The notes: generated by a model not told the origin, from the letters alone. Shown: positions 27,522 to 35,864, counted from the stretch's first letter. The stretch: 64,000 nucleotides of DNA from Chloroflexota bacterium (GCA_026390015.1 JAPLGS010000139.1:62001-126000), one strand, 5' to 3'. Numbers and translations: made by a program.

Positions 27522-27548
27522 GACAATCCAAACCGACTTGGTTATACT
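27520..27548 (+). promoter_or_regulatory. Promoter of sufR, predicted leaderless transcript
   Basis: TTGACA (27520-27525) and TATACT (27543-27548) are separated by 17 nt. Only 6 nt separate the -10 from the ATG at 27555, so transcription should start at or next to the start codon. The spacer holds a small inverted repeat CCAA-N6-TTGG (27528-27541), which recalls the CAAC-N6-GTTG site reported for cyanobacterial SufR. Confidence 0.8.
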
Positions 27549-27554
27549 TGTCCT

Positions 27555-28178
27555 ATGAAATCAACGCGCGACAAGATATTACACACTTTATTATCAAAAC
27601 CCCGCTCCACCATTAATACATTAGCAGAGGCTGTTGGAATCAATCCAATTTCTGTGCGGCATCACCTCACAAACCTGCAAATGGAAGGATTGGTTGAAGG
27701 GCAAGAGGAACGGCACGGTGTAGGACGTCCGCGGTTGGTTTACACTTTGACAGATGAGGGCATGGAACACTTCCCCACCCGCTATATGCAACTTACAACA
27801 CGTTTACTGGCTCAGATGAAAGATACTATGCCGGGGCCGGTCGTGGCAAAGTTATTCAGCCAGATCGCAGAAGATATGGCCGGTCAGTATTCCAAAGATA
27901 TGCAGGGACTTAGTATGGAAGAACGTCTTGATTTCGTCAAAGAAATGTTGGGGCGTGAAGGCTTCACCGTTGAATGGGAGAAGAAAGATGGACAATACCA
28001 AATCCATGAAATTTCATGCCCTTATTATCAAATCGGGATCGCCCATCCTGAAGTATGCACTGTTGACCAAACCTTGATCTCTAAAATGCTGGCTTTGCCT
28101 GCCAATAAAGTTCAATGTATTTTGAGCGGCGCTGCGCATTGTACGTATGTAATCCAACCTGTTGAAGTAAATAACTAA
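27555..28178 (+). CDS. sufR: SufR-like Fe-S-sensing transcriptional regulator
   Basis: SufR represses suf genes when its own cluster is intact. The 207-aa protein has an N-terminal winged helix (residues 5-65, with VRHHLTNLQMEGLV and GVGRPRLVYTLT) and a C-terminal region with four cysteines, Cys155, Cys168, Cys188 and Cys196, suited to bind an Fe-S cluster. Linkage to the suf operon and the shared 30-bp element near both promoters support the call. sufT follows 16 nt later, so the two are co-transcribed. Confidence 0.87.
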   Translation: MKSTRDKILHTLLSKPRSTINTLAEAVGINPISVRHHLTNLQMEGLVEGQEERHGVGRPRLVYTLTDEGMEHFPTRYMQLTTRLLAQMKDTMPGPVVAKLFSQIAEDMAGQYSKDMQGLSMEERLDFVKEMLGREGFTVEWEKKDGQYQIHEISCPYYQIGIAHPEVCTVDQTLISKMLALPANKVQCILSGAAHCTYVIQPVEVNN

Positions 28179-28194
28179 GAAACAAGGAGCCAAA

Positions 28195-28545
28195 ATGCCA
28201 GACACTGAAGTACAAGAAATCCAGTGGACACTCCACAAGACTTTCCCAGAACGCGTACAGGAAGTACGCGCCCGCCTCTCTGAGGTGATCGATCCTGAAA
28301 TTGGAATGAACATTATCCAGCTAGGACTGATCCGCGATGTCGAGATTACAGCTGAGGGAATCGGTCATGTCAAAATGATCCTCACCACACCATTTTGCCC
28401 TTATGGGCCAGCCATGATCGAAATGACAAAAGCCAAAGCGGTCGAAGGACTCAATATGCCTGTCAACATTGAAATGGGAATGGATATGTGGGACTTCTCG
28501 ATGATGGAAGACCCGTCCGCGCTGGACTGGGGAATGTACACATAA
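28195..28545 (+). CDS. sufT: SufT/MIP18-family (DUF59) Fe-S cluster assembly factor
   Basis: This 116-aa DUF59 protein has the family start VIDPEIGMNIIQLGLI and the LTTPFCPYGPAM block with its conserved Cys. Such proteins help mature or traffic Fe-S clusters. It sits downstream of sufR with an AAGGAG ribosome site and ends before a strong terminator. Phenylacetate degradation PaaD is a related family, but no paa genes are nearby. Confidence 0.88.
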   Translation: MPDTEVQEIQWTLHKTFPERVQEVRARLSEVIDPEIGMNIIQLGLIRDVEITAEGIGHVKMILTTPFCPYGPAMIEMTKAKAVEGLNMPVNIEMGMDMWDFSMMEDPSALDWGMYT

Positions 28546-28562
28546 AGTTGAAGGTTAAAAGT

Positions 28563-28599
28563 AAAAGACGCCGATCCAATTGGATCGGCGTCTTTTTTT
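28563..28599. terminator. Bidirectional terminator after sufT
   Basis: A 34-nt fully palindromic sequence (28563-28596; arm AAAAGACGCCGATCC around AATT) ends in seven T residues. It separates convergent sufT and the XRE-cupin gene. Confidence 0.92.
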
Positions 28600-28610
28600 A
28601 TTCGAAGCGT

Positions 28611-29225
28611 TCATCCCTTATTCTTATTCCAATGCATGGCATTTGGCTGTTCGCCTTCTGCAAAACCTGAAATGATGATCAACGCATTGGTCACATTTTT
28701 TGAGTGATTTTTCCAGCGATGCTGCATTTTAGACTCAAACAACAAACTATCTCCAGGGGATAGTAAAAAGACCTGCTTCTCTACAAAATATTCCAATTCA
28801 CCTCGCAGGCAGAACACAAACTCGTGCCCTGAATGGACAATACTATGAGAGCCGCTTGCCGCGCCACTTTCAAGCGTGAGCATGAACGGCTCCACCCGGC
28901 CAGAGAACTGCTCACCGCCTAAGGCTTCAAACACGCCGCGCGTAAACGACATGCGTGTACGCTCATCTGATTTCAAAAAAACAATTTGTTTCTTCTCGGT
29001 TTGAGATCCGAAAAAAGCGGTAATCGAAACCCCCAACGCGTCAGCCAATTTATATAACGTACTGACTGAAGGCGAAGTTTTTCCACGCTCGATCATGCTG
29101 AGCGCATTCGCGGAGAGTCCGCTTTTGGTGGCGAGAGTTCGCATTGACATATTTCGCGCCTCGCGCAGTTGACGCAAACTTGACGCTACATCGACAGACA
29201 TTGCTTCCCGTTGGAATGATTCCAT
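28611..29225 (-). CDS. XRE-family regulator with cupin domain
   Basis: The 204-aa protein has an N-terminal helix-turn-helix (about residues 15-70, LATKSGLSANALSMIERGKTS) and a C-terminal cupin barrel (SGHEFVFCLRGELEYF, LLSPGDSLLFES) that usually senses a small ligand. A perfect AGGAGG lies 4 nt before the ATG. It faces away from the ArsR-led cytochrome operon across a 160-nt region, so it could regulate that operon, itself, or a distant target. Confidence 0.88.
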   Translation of the reverse strand: MESFQREAMSVDVASSLRQLREARNMSMRTLATKSGLSANALSMIERGKTSPSVSTLYKLADALGVSITAFFGSQTEKKQIVFLKSDERTRMSFTRGVFEALGGEQFSGRVEPFMLTLESGAASGSHSIVHSGHEFVFCLRGELEYFVEKQVFLLSPGDSLLFESKMQHRWKNHSKNVTNALIIISGFAEGEQPNAMHWNKNKG

Positions 29226-29312
29226 AATGCCTCCTATATATTTTTACCAAACATACCTGAATTATACCGTAACTATATGTGACATTAAACACAAGTTAAT
29301 ATGACACAAGCC

Positions 29313-29338
29313 ACTATTGTACAAATCGTCACAATAGT
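29313..29338. promoter_or_regulatory. Inverted repeat in the XRE-cupin/arsR divergent region
   Basis: ACTATTGT (29313-29320) is the exact complement of ACAATAGT (29331-29338) with a 10-nt spacer, 47 nt upstream of the ArsR-family gene. The spacing (18 nt centre to centre) suits a dimeric repressor. Which of the two regulators binds is unknown. Confidence 0.45.
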
Positions 29339-29385
29339 ATTATGAAAATGCGAATATGTGTTTATATGAATATAGGTAAAACAAA

Positions 29386-29721
29386 ATGGTTAACCAAACC
29401 CTCAAACAGGAAATCTCGCAACTTGAAGCTGATTTTTGCTTCGCCCTCTCTGACCCGAACCGCATCCTTATGCTGTATGCCCTCAGCGAGAAGCCTCTCA
29501 ATGTAACCGAACTCACCAACGAACTCGGGTTGAATCAGCCCACTACATCGAGGCATCTCAAGGTTATGCGGGAACGGGGTTTGGTGCAAACTGTCCGAAC
29601 GGGCACGACCGTCACTTATCATCTTACAGACCAAAGATTAATTCAGGCGCTTGATCTTCTGCGATCCGTTATGCGGGATCGCTTGACCCAGCGTGCAAGC
29701 CTGATAAACGAAATCGCATAA
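29386..29721 (+). CDS. ArsR-family transcriptional regulator
   Basis: This 111-aa winged-helix protein has SDPNRILMLYALSEKPLNVTELTNEL, NQPTTSRHLKVMRERGLV and a beta-wing TGTTVTYHL, typical of ArsR/SmtB repressors. It has a single Cys near residue 18, so the usual paired-Cys metal or persulfide sensor sites are not visible. It is the first gene of the cytochrome/YeeE operon, with the next ribosome site overlapping its stop. A sulfur-compound or redox signal is likely from context. Confidence 0.88.
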   Translation: MVNQTLKQEISQLEADFCFALSDPNRILMLYALSEKPLNVTELTNELGLNQPTTSRHLKVMRERGLVQTVRTGTTVTYHLTDQRLIQALDLLRSVMRDRLTQRASLINEIA

Positions 29722-29732
29722 GGAGAATGTTG

Positions 29733-31169
29733 ATGAAGAACCGCTTCCCTTCCTGGATTTTTGGACTGCTCGGCATTTTGTTGCTGATCCTCGTCCCTAT
29801 CCTTTATTTCCTGCCACGCACCCAGGCATCCACTGACCCTGCGGCGTACATCCCTACGAAAGCAGTGCATGTGGATCATAAAGATATTGTCAAAGGCGAA
29901 TTCAAAACAGGACAGGATGTGACCCGCGCCTGTCTCGAATGTCACGAAGACGCCGCGACCGATTTTATGAAAACAACTCACTGGACATGGGAATCAAAAG
30001 CTTTCGATGTACCATGGCGCGCTGACTCTGTGACGATCGGTAAGATAAATCAGATCAACAATTTTTGCATCGGCTCACAAGGCAATGAAAATAAATGTAT
30101 GTCTTGCCACGCTGGCTATGGCTGGGAGAACGGAAAAGAATCAGTACTTGCCAGTCAAGAGAATGTAGATTGCCTTGCCTGTCACGCGGACTCTGGCGCG
30201 TACGGCAAAGGCATATTTGGCAACCCCGCTGACGGCGTAGACTTGCTCGCCGCCGCGCAAAGTGTGCGCGCCCCGACACGCGAGAATTGTGGAAAATGTC
30301 ACTTCGATGGCGGCGGAGGCAACGGCGTCAAACACGGCGACCTTGATGAAAGCCTATACTTCCCTCAAAAAAATCTTGATATCCATATGGGCGGCGAAGC
30401 CAACATGCAATGCACCGACTGTCACGTGACAAAAGATCATCAAATTTTAGGGCGTATGCTCGCGGACAATTACACCATCGATCCGCAAGAACAAGTTTCC
30501 TGCGAACAATGCCATGTAAATCAAAAACATAAAGATGAACGCATCAATACTCATCTTTCTGCGGTTGCTTGTCAAACCTGTCATATCCCCGCGATTGCAC
30601 TCGAAGATCCAACCAAAGTCAAATGGGACTGGTCGCAAGCGGGTCAGGAAGGACGCACAGAGGATCATTTCACATATCTAAAGATCAAGGGCGAATTCAC
30701 TTACGAAAAGAATTTCAAACCCACGTATCTCTGGTTCAATGGCAACAATGAATATCGCTATATCCTCGGCGACAAGGTCAGCGCAAACGGCCCGACCTAC
30801 ATCAATAAGCCCGCAGGCGATATCAAAGATACCCGCGCAAAGATATTCCCCTTCAAATTACATATCGCCAAACAGCCGTACGACACAGTAAATAATTATT
30901 TACTGCAACCTGTCACCTCTGGTAAAGGCGGCTTCTGGACCACCTTCGATTGGAACAGCGCCTTCGAACTCGCCGCGCCAATCACAGGCCTCGATTACAG
31001 CGGCCAATATGGTTTTACAGAAACCTATATGTACTGGCCGACAACTCACATGGTTCAATCTGCCGACAAGGCGTTGCAATGCGACTCTTGTCACGGTGAA
31101 TCTGGCCGCATGGATTGGGAAGCCCTCGGCTATCCTGGTGATCCAATTGAATGGGGCGGGAGAAAATAA
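29733..31169 (+). CDS. Octaheme c-type cytochrome, tetrathionate reductase (OTR) family
   Basis: The 478-aa protein has an N-terminal membrane anchor or signal (residues 8-28) and eight CxxCH heme sites (near residues 67, 122, 147, 186, 227, 257, 280 and 452). The segments GKINQINNFCIG, CMSCHAGYGW and the C-terminal RMDWEALGYPGDP are typical of the Shewanella octaheme tetrathionate reductase family, whose members also reduce nitrite and hydroxylamine in vitro. ATG 29733 is preferred over 29727 because AAGGAG is then correctly spaced. It acts outside the membrane. The next gene, 2 nt on, supplies a plausible electron donor. Confidence 0.9.
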   Translation: MKNRFPSWIFGLLGILLLILVPILYFLPRTQASTDPAAYIPTKAVHVDHKDIVKGEFKTGQDVTRACLECHEDAATDFMKTTHWTWESKAFDVPWRADSVTIGKINQINNFCIGSQGNENKCMSCHAGYGWENGKESVLASQENVDCLACHADSGAYGKGIFGNPADGVDLLAAAQSVRAPTRENCGKCHFDGGGGNGVKHGDLDESLYFPQKNLDIHMGGEANMQCTDCHVTKDHQILGRMLADNYTIDPQEQVSCEQCHVNQKHKDERINTHLSAVACQTCHIPAIALEDPTKVKWDWSQAGQEGRTEDHFTYLKIKGEFTYEKNFKPTYLWFNGNNEYRYILGDKVSANGPTYINKPAGDIKDTRAKIFPFKLHIAKQPYDTVNNYLLQPVTSGKGGFWTTFDWNSAFELAAPITGLDYSGQYGFTETYMYWPTTHMVQSADKALQCDSCHGESGRMDWEALGYPGDPIEWGGRK

Positions 31170-31171
31170 CC

Positions 31172-33877
31172 ATGAAACGCTACTCACTCCTCTCACTTGC
31201 TGGACTTCTTATCCTCGTGCTTGCATTCGGAATTAGCACGGTTCTCGCCTCGCCCAAAGCTGTTCCTGAACAACAGGCATCTCCCCTGCATCCGAATTTT
31301 ATCCTGCTCGATGTAAATGATGTAAATGTGTTGGAAAGCAAAAATGCAGTTTCAACTATTAAAACCTGCGGACAGTGTCATGATACAGAATTTATTACGT
31401 CACACGCATTTCACGCTGACTTGGGACTGTCTGATTACGCGGCCTCCAAAAAATCATGGGATGCAAGCACAGGCACGTTCGGACAATGGAATCCACTCAC
31501 CTACCGCTTCCTCTCTCAGAGCGGCGATGAACGGCTTGACTTATCCACTGCTGAATGGCTGATGTTAAACGGTGAACGTGTCGTTGGCAGCGGCCCTGCT
31601 ACAACGTCTCGTGATGGAAATTTACTTGCGGCCGCAAAAGCAAGCGAAACCAATCCTGAAACTTCCCTGCTTGATTCAAATGGCAATGTCATAACCTGGG
31701 ATTGGAAAAAATCTGGCACCATGGAAATGAATTGTTTCCTTTGTCACCTTGAAGCTCCAAACACTTCCGCTCGCGCAGACGCGATCCATGCTGGCGAATT
31801 TGGCAAGGCAAACACAGCCACTTTACTTGGCTTAAACATCGTCAGTGAATCAGTTGACGGGTGGACCTGGAATGCAGAATCATTTACCGAGGCTGGCGAA
31901 CTCAAAAGTGAAAAACTTGGCATTCAGGATCCGACCAATTCAAACTGCGCTACCTGTCATGGTGAAGTACATCCCGATACGGAAGAGCCACTCACCGTCA
32001 GCGCCTGTGACTTGAATTATCCGCAGACCGCTACAACGGGACAAGTTGTCAGCGGACAACGCATTTCTAATTCTGGCGTAAACCTGAGCGGCAAGGAAGC
32101 TCTCACCCGCTCGTGGGATGTCCACGCAGAACGACAATTGCAATGCACAGATTGTCATTATGCGCTCAACAATCCCGCACATATCAGCGAAGCGCAGAGC
32201 AACAACCCTGAGCATTTAATCTACGATCCGCGCTCTTTGGAAATTGGCGAATATCTACAGCGACCCGATCATAATTTTGCGCGCGGACAAAGTGCGCAAT
32301 TCAACGTAGCACCAGAGTACAAAGGCACGATGCGCCGCTGCGAAAATTGTCACGACGCCAACAAAGGGCACGCTGACTGGCTGCCCTACATAAAGACTCA
32401 CATGGACTCGGTCGCATGCGAAACCTGTCACATCCCACAGATGTATGCACCCGCTATTCAAGCATACGACTGGACAGTCATTACTCCTGATGGCAAGGCT
32501 GTCGAATCCTGCCGCGGGGTGAATGGAACTCCCAACAAAGTCACATCGCTCATTACAGGTTACAAACCAGTATTATTAAATCGCACAAATATTGACGGAC
32601 AAAAATTACTGGCTCCATATAACTTGATCACTTCCTTTTATTGGGTCTATGACGATGCGAATAACAACAAACGCCCCGTTCGCCTGATCGATCTTGAATC
32701 AGCATATCTTGAAAACGGAAATTACGCCGCCGATATTGTTACCGCATTTGACTCAAACAACGATGGAAAAATAAGCAGCGCGGAGCTTATTCTTAACTCT
32801 CCAGTGAAAGAGATGACTGTCAAATCAAAACTAGTTGCGCTTGGGTTGGAGAATCCGCGTATTGAAGGCATGGTTCAACCATACAGTATCAACCACAATG
32901 TCGCTCGCGGAGCAGACGCGGTCAACGAGTGCAAAGCCTGCCACGCCGATGAGTCGCGCGTATCGCAGTCTATCAAGCTGGCAGAATTCGCTCCTGTAAT
33001 GCCTATCTTTGACGCTGCTAATAATGTCAACGGCAGCGGCGAGATCGTAACAGGCGAAGATGGTGCGCTATATTATCAGCCGATGCCGTCTAAAGATAGT
33101 ATGTATGTATTCGGTTCAAGCCGTGTTAGTTGGATCGATTGGTTCGGCACGATCGCGTTCGCGGGTTCGCTTTTAGGTGTGATCGGGCATGGGACGCTGA
33201 GATATTTCTCATCCAAAAAACAGCCGAAAGGTCAGGTAAAAACCGAGCGTGTTCATATGTACGAACCGTATCGCCGCTTCTGGCATTGGCTGCAAACGAC
33301 ATCCATCGTCATGCTGTTATTTACAGGTCTAATTATCCATAGACCTGATATCTTCGGCGCGTTCTCTTTCCGCGGCGTGGTGACAGTACATAATGTGCTT
33401 GCGGTCATCCTTGTTGTCAATGCTGCCCTCTCGTTTTTCTATCATATTGTCACTGCACGCATTCAGGAATTCATCCCGCGACCCTACGGATTCTTCGACG
33501 ATGCGATCATTCAGGCAAAGTATTACATCAGCGGAATTTTCAAAGGCGAAGCACATCCGTTTGAGAAGCTGCCAACCAGCCGCATGAACCCCATTCAGAA
33601 AATGACCTATTTCATGATATTGAATGTGCTATTGCCGCTTCAGATCATCACAGGCGCGATCATGTGGAGCGTACAAAAATGGCCTGAATTTGCAAACGCT
33701 CTGGGAGGGCTGCCATTCCTGGCACCTTTCCACTCACTCGTGGCGTGGATGTTCGGCACATTTATTCTTGTCCATGTATATATGACGACCACTGGCGCAA
33801 CTCCGCTTGAAGCGATGCGCGCGATGGTAACTGGTTATGAAGAAGTGGAAGTACATGAAAGCAAGGATGAAGCCTAA
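31172..33877 (+). CDS. Heptaheme cytochrome c fused to a cytochrome b (b561-like) membrane domain
   Basis: The 901-aa protein has a signal peptide, then seven CxxCH sites (CGQCH, CFLCH, CATCH, CTDCH, CENCH, CETCH, CKACH), and an EF-hand-like loop DSNNDGKISSAE near residue 526. A membrane segment lies near 653, and a cytochrome b561-type bundle at about 700-880 has heme-ligand histidines in RRFWHWLQ, HNVLAV and HVYMTTTG. It probably takes electrons from menaquinol and passes them to its own c hemes and to the octaheme partner. It starts 2 nt after the octaheme gene. Confidence 0.88.
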   Translation: MKRYSLLSLAGLLILVLAFGISTVLASPKAVPEQQASPLHPNFILLDVNDVNVLESKNAVSTIKTCGQCHDTEFITSHAFHADLGLSDYAASKKSWDASTGTFGQWNPLTYRFLSQSGDERLDLSTAEWLMLNGERVVGSGPATTSRDGNLLAAAKASETNPETSLLDSNGNVITWDWKKSGTMEMNCFLCHLEAPNTSARADAIHAGEFGKANTATLLGLNIVSESVDGWTWNAESFTEAGELKSEKLGIQDPTNSNCATCHGEVHPDTEEPLTVSACDLNYPQTATTGQVVSGQRISNSGVNLSGKEALTRSWDVHAERQLQCTDCHYALNNPAHISEAQSNNPEHLIYDPRSLEIGEYLQRPDHNFARGQSAQFNVAPEYKGTMRRCENCHDANKGHADWLPYIKTHMDSVACETCHIPQMYAPAIQAYDWTVITPDGKAVESCRGVNGTPNKVTSLITGYKPVLLNRTNIDGQKLLAPYNLITSFYWVYDDANNNKRPVRLIDLESAYLENGNYAADIVTAFDSNNDGKISSAELILNSPVKEMTVKSKLVALGLENPRIEGMVQPYSINHNVARGADAVNECKACHADESRVSQSIKLAEFAPVMPIFDAANNVNGSGEIVTGEDGALYYQPMPSKDSMYVFGSSRVSWIDWFGTIAFAGSLLGVIGHGTLRYFSSKKQPKGQVKTERVHMYEPYRRFWHWLQTTSIVMLLFTGLIIHRPDIFGAFSFRGVVTVHNVLAVILVVNAALSFFYHIVTARIQEFIPRPYGFFDDAIIQAKYYISGIFKGEAHPFEKLPTSRMNPIQKMTYFMILNVLLPLQIITGAIMWSVQKWPEFANALGGLPFLAPFHSLVAWMFGTFILVHVYMTTTGATPLEAMRAMVTGYEEVEVHESKDEA

Positions 33878-33949
33878 ATTAATTTAATGAAACACTCAAC
33901 CAACCTTCAACTGATAACTTTCAACCTGAATTTATAACAAGGAGTATCA

Positions 33950-34495
33950 ATGACTACTCAAACAAGAAAATCAATATTCAACCGACCAGAAAAAGCGTAT
34001 GTTCATCCATATTTTGGCGGAGTGGTTCTGGGAATTGTTCTGTTCCTGGCATTCCTACTAACTGGTAATGGACTCGGCTCATCTGGAGCAACCAGCCGCA
34101 TTGACGCGGCACTCGTCGATGCCGTCGCTCCGTCGCATGTTGACAACACACCTTATCTTTTGAAGATGGCAGGCGGGGATAAAAATCCACTCGACGATTG
34201 GATCGTGCCTGTATTTTTCGGCGCATTGCTCGGCGGCTTCACCTCTGGCGCTTTCAATGGACGCCTCAAAATAATGACCACCAAAGGTCCAAACATATCC
34301 AACCGTACACGCTGGCTAATGTCCTTTCTCGGCGGTGTGATATTTCTGTATGGCGCACGCATGGCACGCGGATGCACATCAGGGCAGGCGCTGTCAGGCG
34401 GTGCGACTCTCGCAGCTGGTTCCTGGGTGATCATGTTCGCCATCTTCGGTGGCGCGTATGCTCTCGCGTATTTTGTAAGGAAGTTGTGGTTGTAA
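33950..34495 (+). CDS. YeeE/YedE-family sulfur transport protein, N-half type
   Basis: This 181-aa membrane protein has a first helix at about residues 20-38, an external loop, and a bundle with the signature ARGCTSGQALSGG, whose Cys handles thiosulfate in TsuA-type channels. It is half the length of TsuA; the next gene supplies the second half. The ribosome site is CAAGGAG. It is the third gene in the multiheme operon, 72 nt after the cytochrome b fusion. Confidence 0.85.
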   Translation: MTTQTRKSIFNRPEKAYVHPYFGGVVLGIVLFLAFLLTGNGLGSSGATSRIDAALVDAVAPSHVDNTPYLLKMAGGDKNPLDDWIVPVFFGALLGGFTSGAFNGRLKIMTTKGPNISNRTRWLMSFLGGVIFLYGARMARGCTSGQALSGGATLAAGSWVIMFAIFGGAYALAYFVRKLWL

Positions 34496-34535
34496 AACGT
34501 TTAAACGTCTCAACGTTTTCTCAAGGAGAAACAAA

Positions 34536-35837
34536 ATGAATTTTCCCCTCCAATCTTTTATCGCAGTCAACGCAGCCAACCCGTGGACGTATGTACTCTT
34601 CGCCGCGATCGGTTTTGCATTTGGCTATACACTTGAAATGTCTGGCTTCGGCGACTCAAGAAAACTGGCCGCGCAATTTTATTTCACCGAACTGACCGTC
34701 CTCAAAGTCATGTTCACTGCCATCGCCGTGGCAATGGTTTTATTATTTGGCGCGGTCGGGCTTGGCATTCTCGATTTCAGCCAGGTCTGGGTCAACCCAA
34801 CTTATCTCGCCTCAGGCATCGTCGGTGGATTGATCATGGGCGTTGGCTTTATCGTCGGCGGATTCTGCCCCACCACTTCCCTTGCATCCGCATCAACAGG
34901 CAAGATCGACGGTATGTTATTTATGCTCGGTGGATTTGTCGGCGCATTCCTGTTTGGTGAAACTGAAAATTATTTCAGTAATTGGTACAACAACGCGGGT
35001 TATTATGGACGCCTGACACTCGACCAAGTCTTTAATATTCCAGTGGGCGCAGTTGTTGTGTTGGTTGTGCTCATGGCACTCTTCATGTTCTGGGGCGGCG
35101 AACAACTTGAACGCATCTTCGGCAAAAAAGATTTGAGCAAAGAACCCAAACTACGCCTGGCTGGCGCGGCAATTTTAATTGTCGCAGCGCTGGCAGTTTT
35201 TGTGATTGGAAATCCTTCGCTTGAAGAAAAATATAACAAAGTTAAATTCACGCGTACCGAAAGCATCCCTCAAGTAAACGCAGATCCCATCGTCAACACA
35301 TTAACCTACACCGCAGATGAGATGCTTGAGAATAGACTCGTATTTATCACATCCGCCGAAGCCTTCAAGGCGAAATACAATCAATCCATGAATCCTGTTT
35401 ATTTGGATGTGCGTTCTGAATCTGATTACAACCTCTATCACATCGAAAACGCGGTCAATGTTCCACTGGAACGGCTCACCGAAGTTATCCCCGTTTTACT
35501 TAGCGAACCACCCGCGAACAGCGTATTCATCTTGATGAGTAACGACGAAGCAGCGGCTACCAAAGCCTGGAAGACTCTCGTCGGATCAAGCGTCCAGAAT
35601 GTATACATCCTCGAAGGTGGAGTCAATAGCTGGATCGCATTTTTCGGCAAGGATGACAAAACACTGCAACCCGCGCCGAAAGCTGGTGATGACCAATTGG
35701 GCTATATTTTCCCTGCAGCATTGGGCAGCCAATACGAGTCGTGTGATCCCAATCCACAGGAATATGAAACACTGGAATTCGAAGCCAAGATCATTCTGCA
35801 ACTCAAGCGTGATAAATCTGGCGGCGGTTGCGGGTAG
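34536..35837 (+). CDS. YeeE/YedE-family protein fused to a cysteine-less rhodanese domain
   Basis: Residues 1-230 are a multi-helix YeeE/YedE bundle with the Cys motif VGGFCPTTSLAS. Residues 270-370 form a rhodanese fold (YLDVRSESDYNLYHIENA, then YILEGGVNSW), but the active-site loop reads FILMSNDEAAA, with no catalytic Cys. The protein ends KSGGGCG, a flexible tail with a penultimate Cys432 much like the sulfur-carrying GGCGG end of SoxY. Together with the preceding gene it could import thiosulfate or a polysulfide and hold it on the tail Cys; that function is inferred. An AAGGAG site precedes the ATG. Confidence 0.85.
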   Translation: MNFPLQSFIAVNAANPWTYVLFAAIGFAFGYTLEMSGFGDSRKLAAQFYFTELTVLKVMFTAIAVAMVLLFGAVGLGILDFSQVWVNPTYLASGIVGGLIMGVGFIVGGFCPTTSLASASTGKIDGMLFMLGGFVGAFLFGETENYFSNWYNNAGYYGRLTLDQVFNIPVGAVVVLVVLMALFMFWGGEQLERIFGKKDLSKEPKLRLAGAAILIVAALAVFVIGNPSLEEKYNKVKFTRTESIPQVNADPIVNTLTYTADEMLENRLVFITSAEAFKAKYNQSMNPVYLDVRSESDYNLYHIENAVNVPLERLTEVIPVLLSEPPANSVFILMSNDEAAATKAWKTLVGSSVQNVYILEGGVNSWIAFFGKDDKTLQPAPKAGDDQLGYIFPAALGSQYESCDPNPQEYETLEFEAKIILQLKRDKSGGGCG

Positions 35838-35864
35838 GGCAGTTTTCAGTTTTCAGTAATCAGT

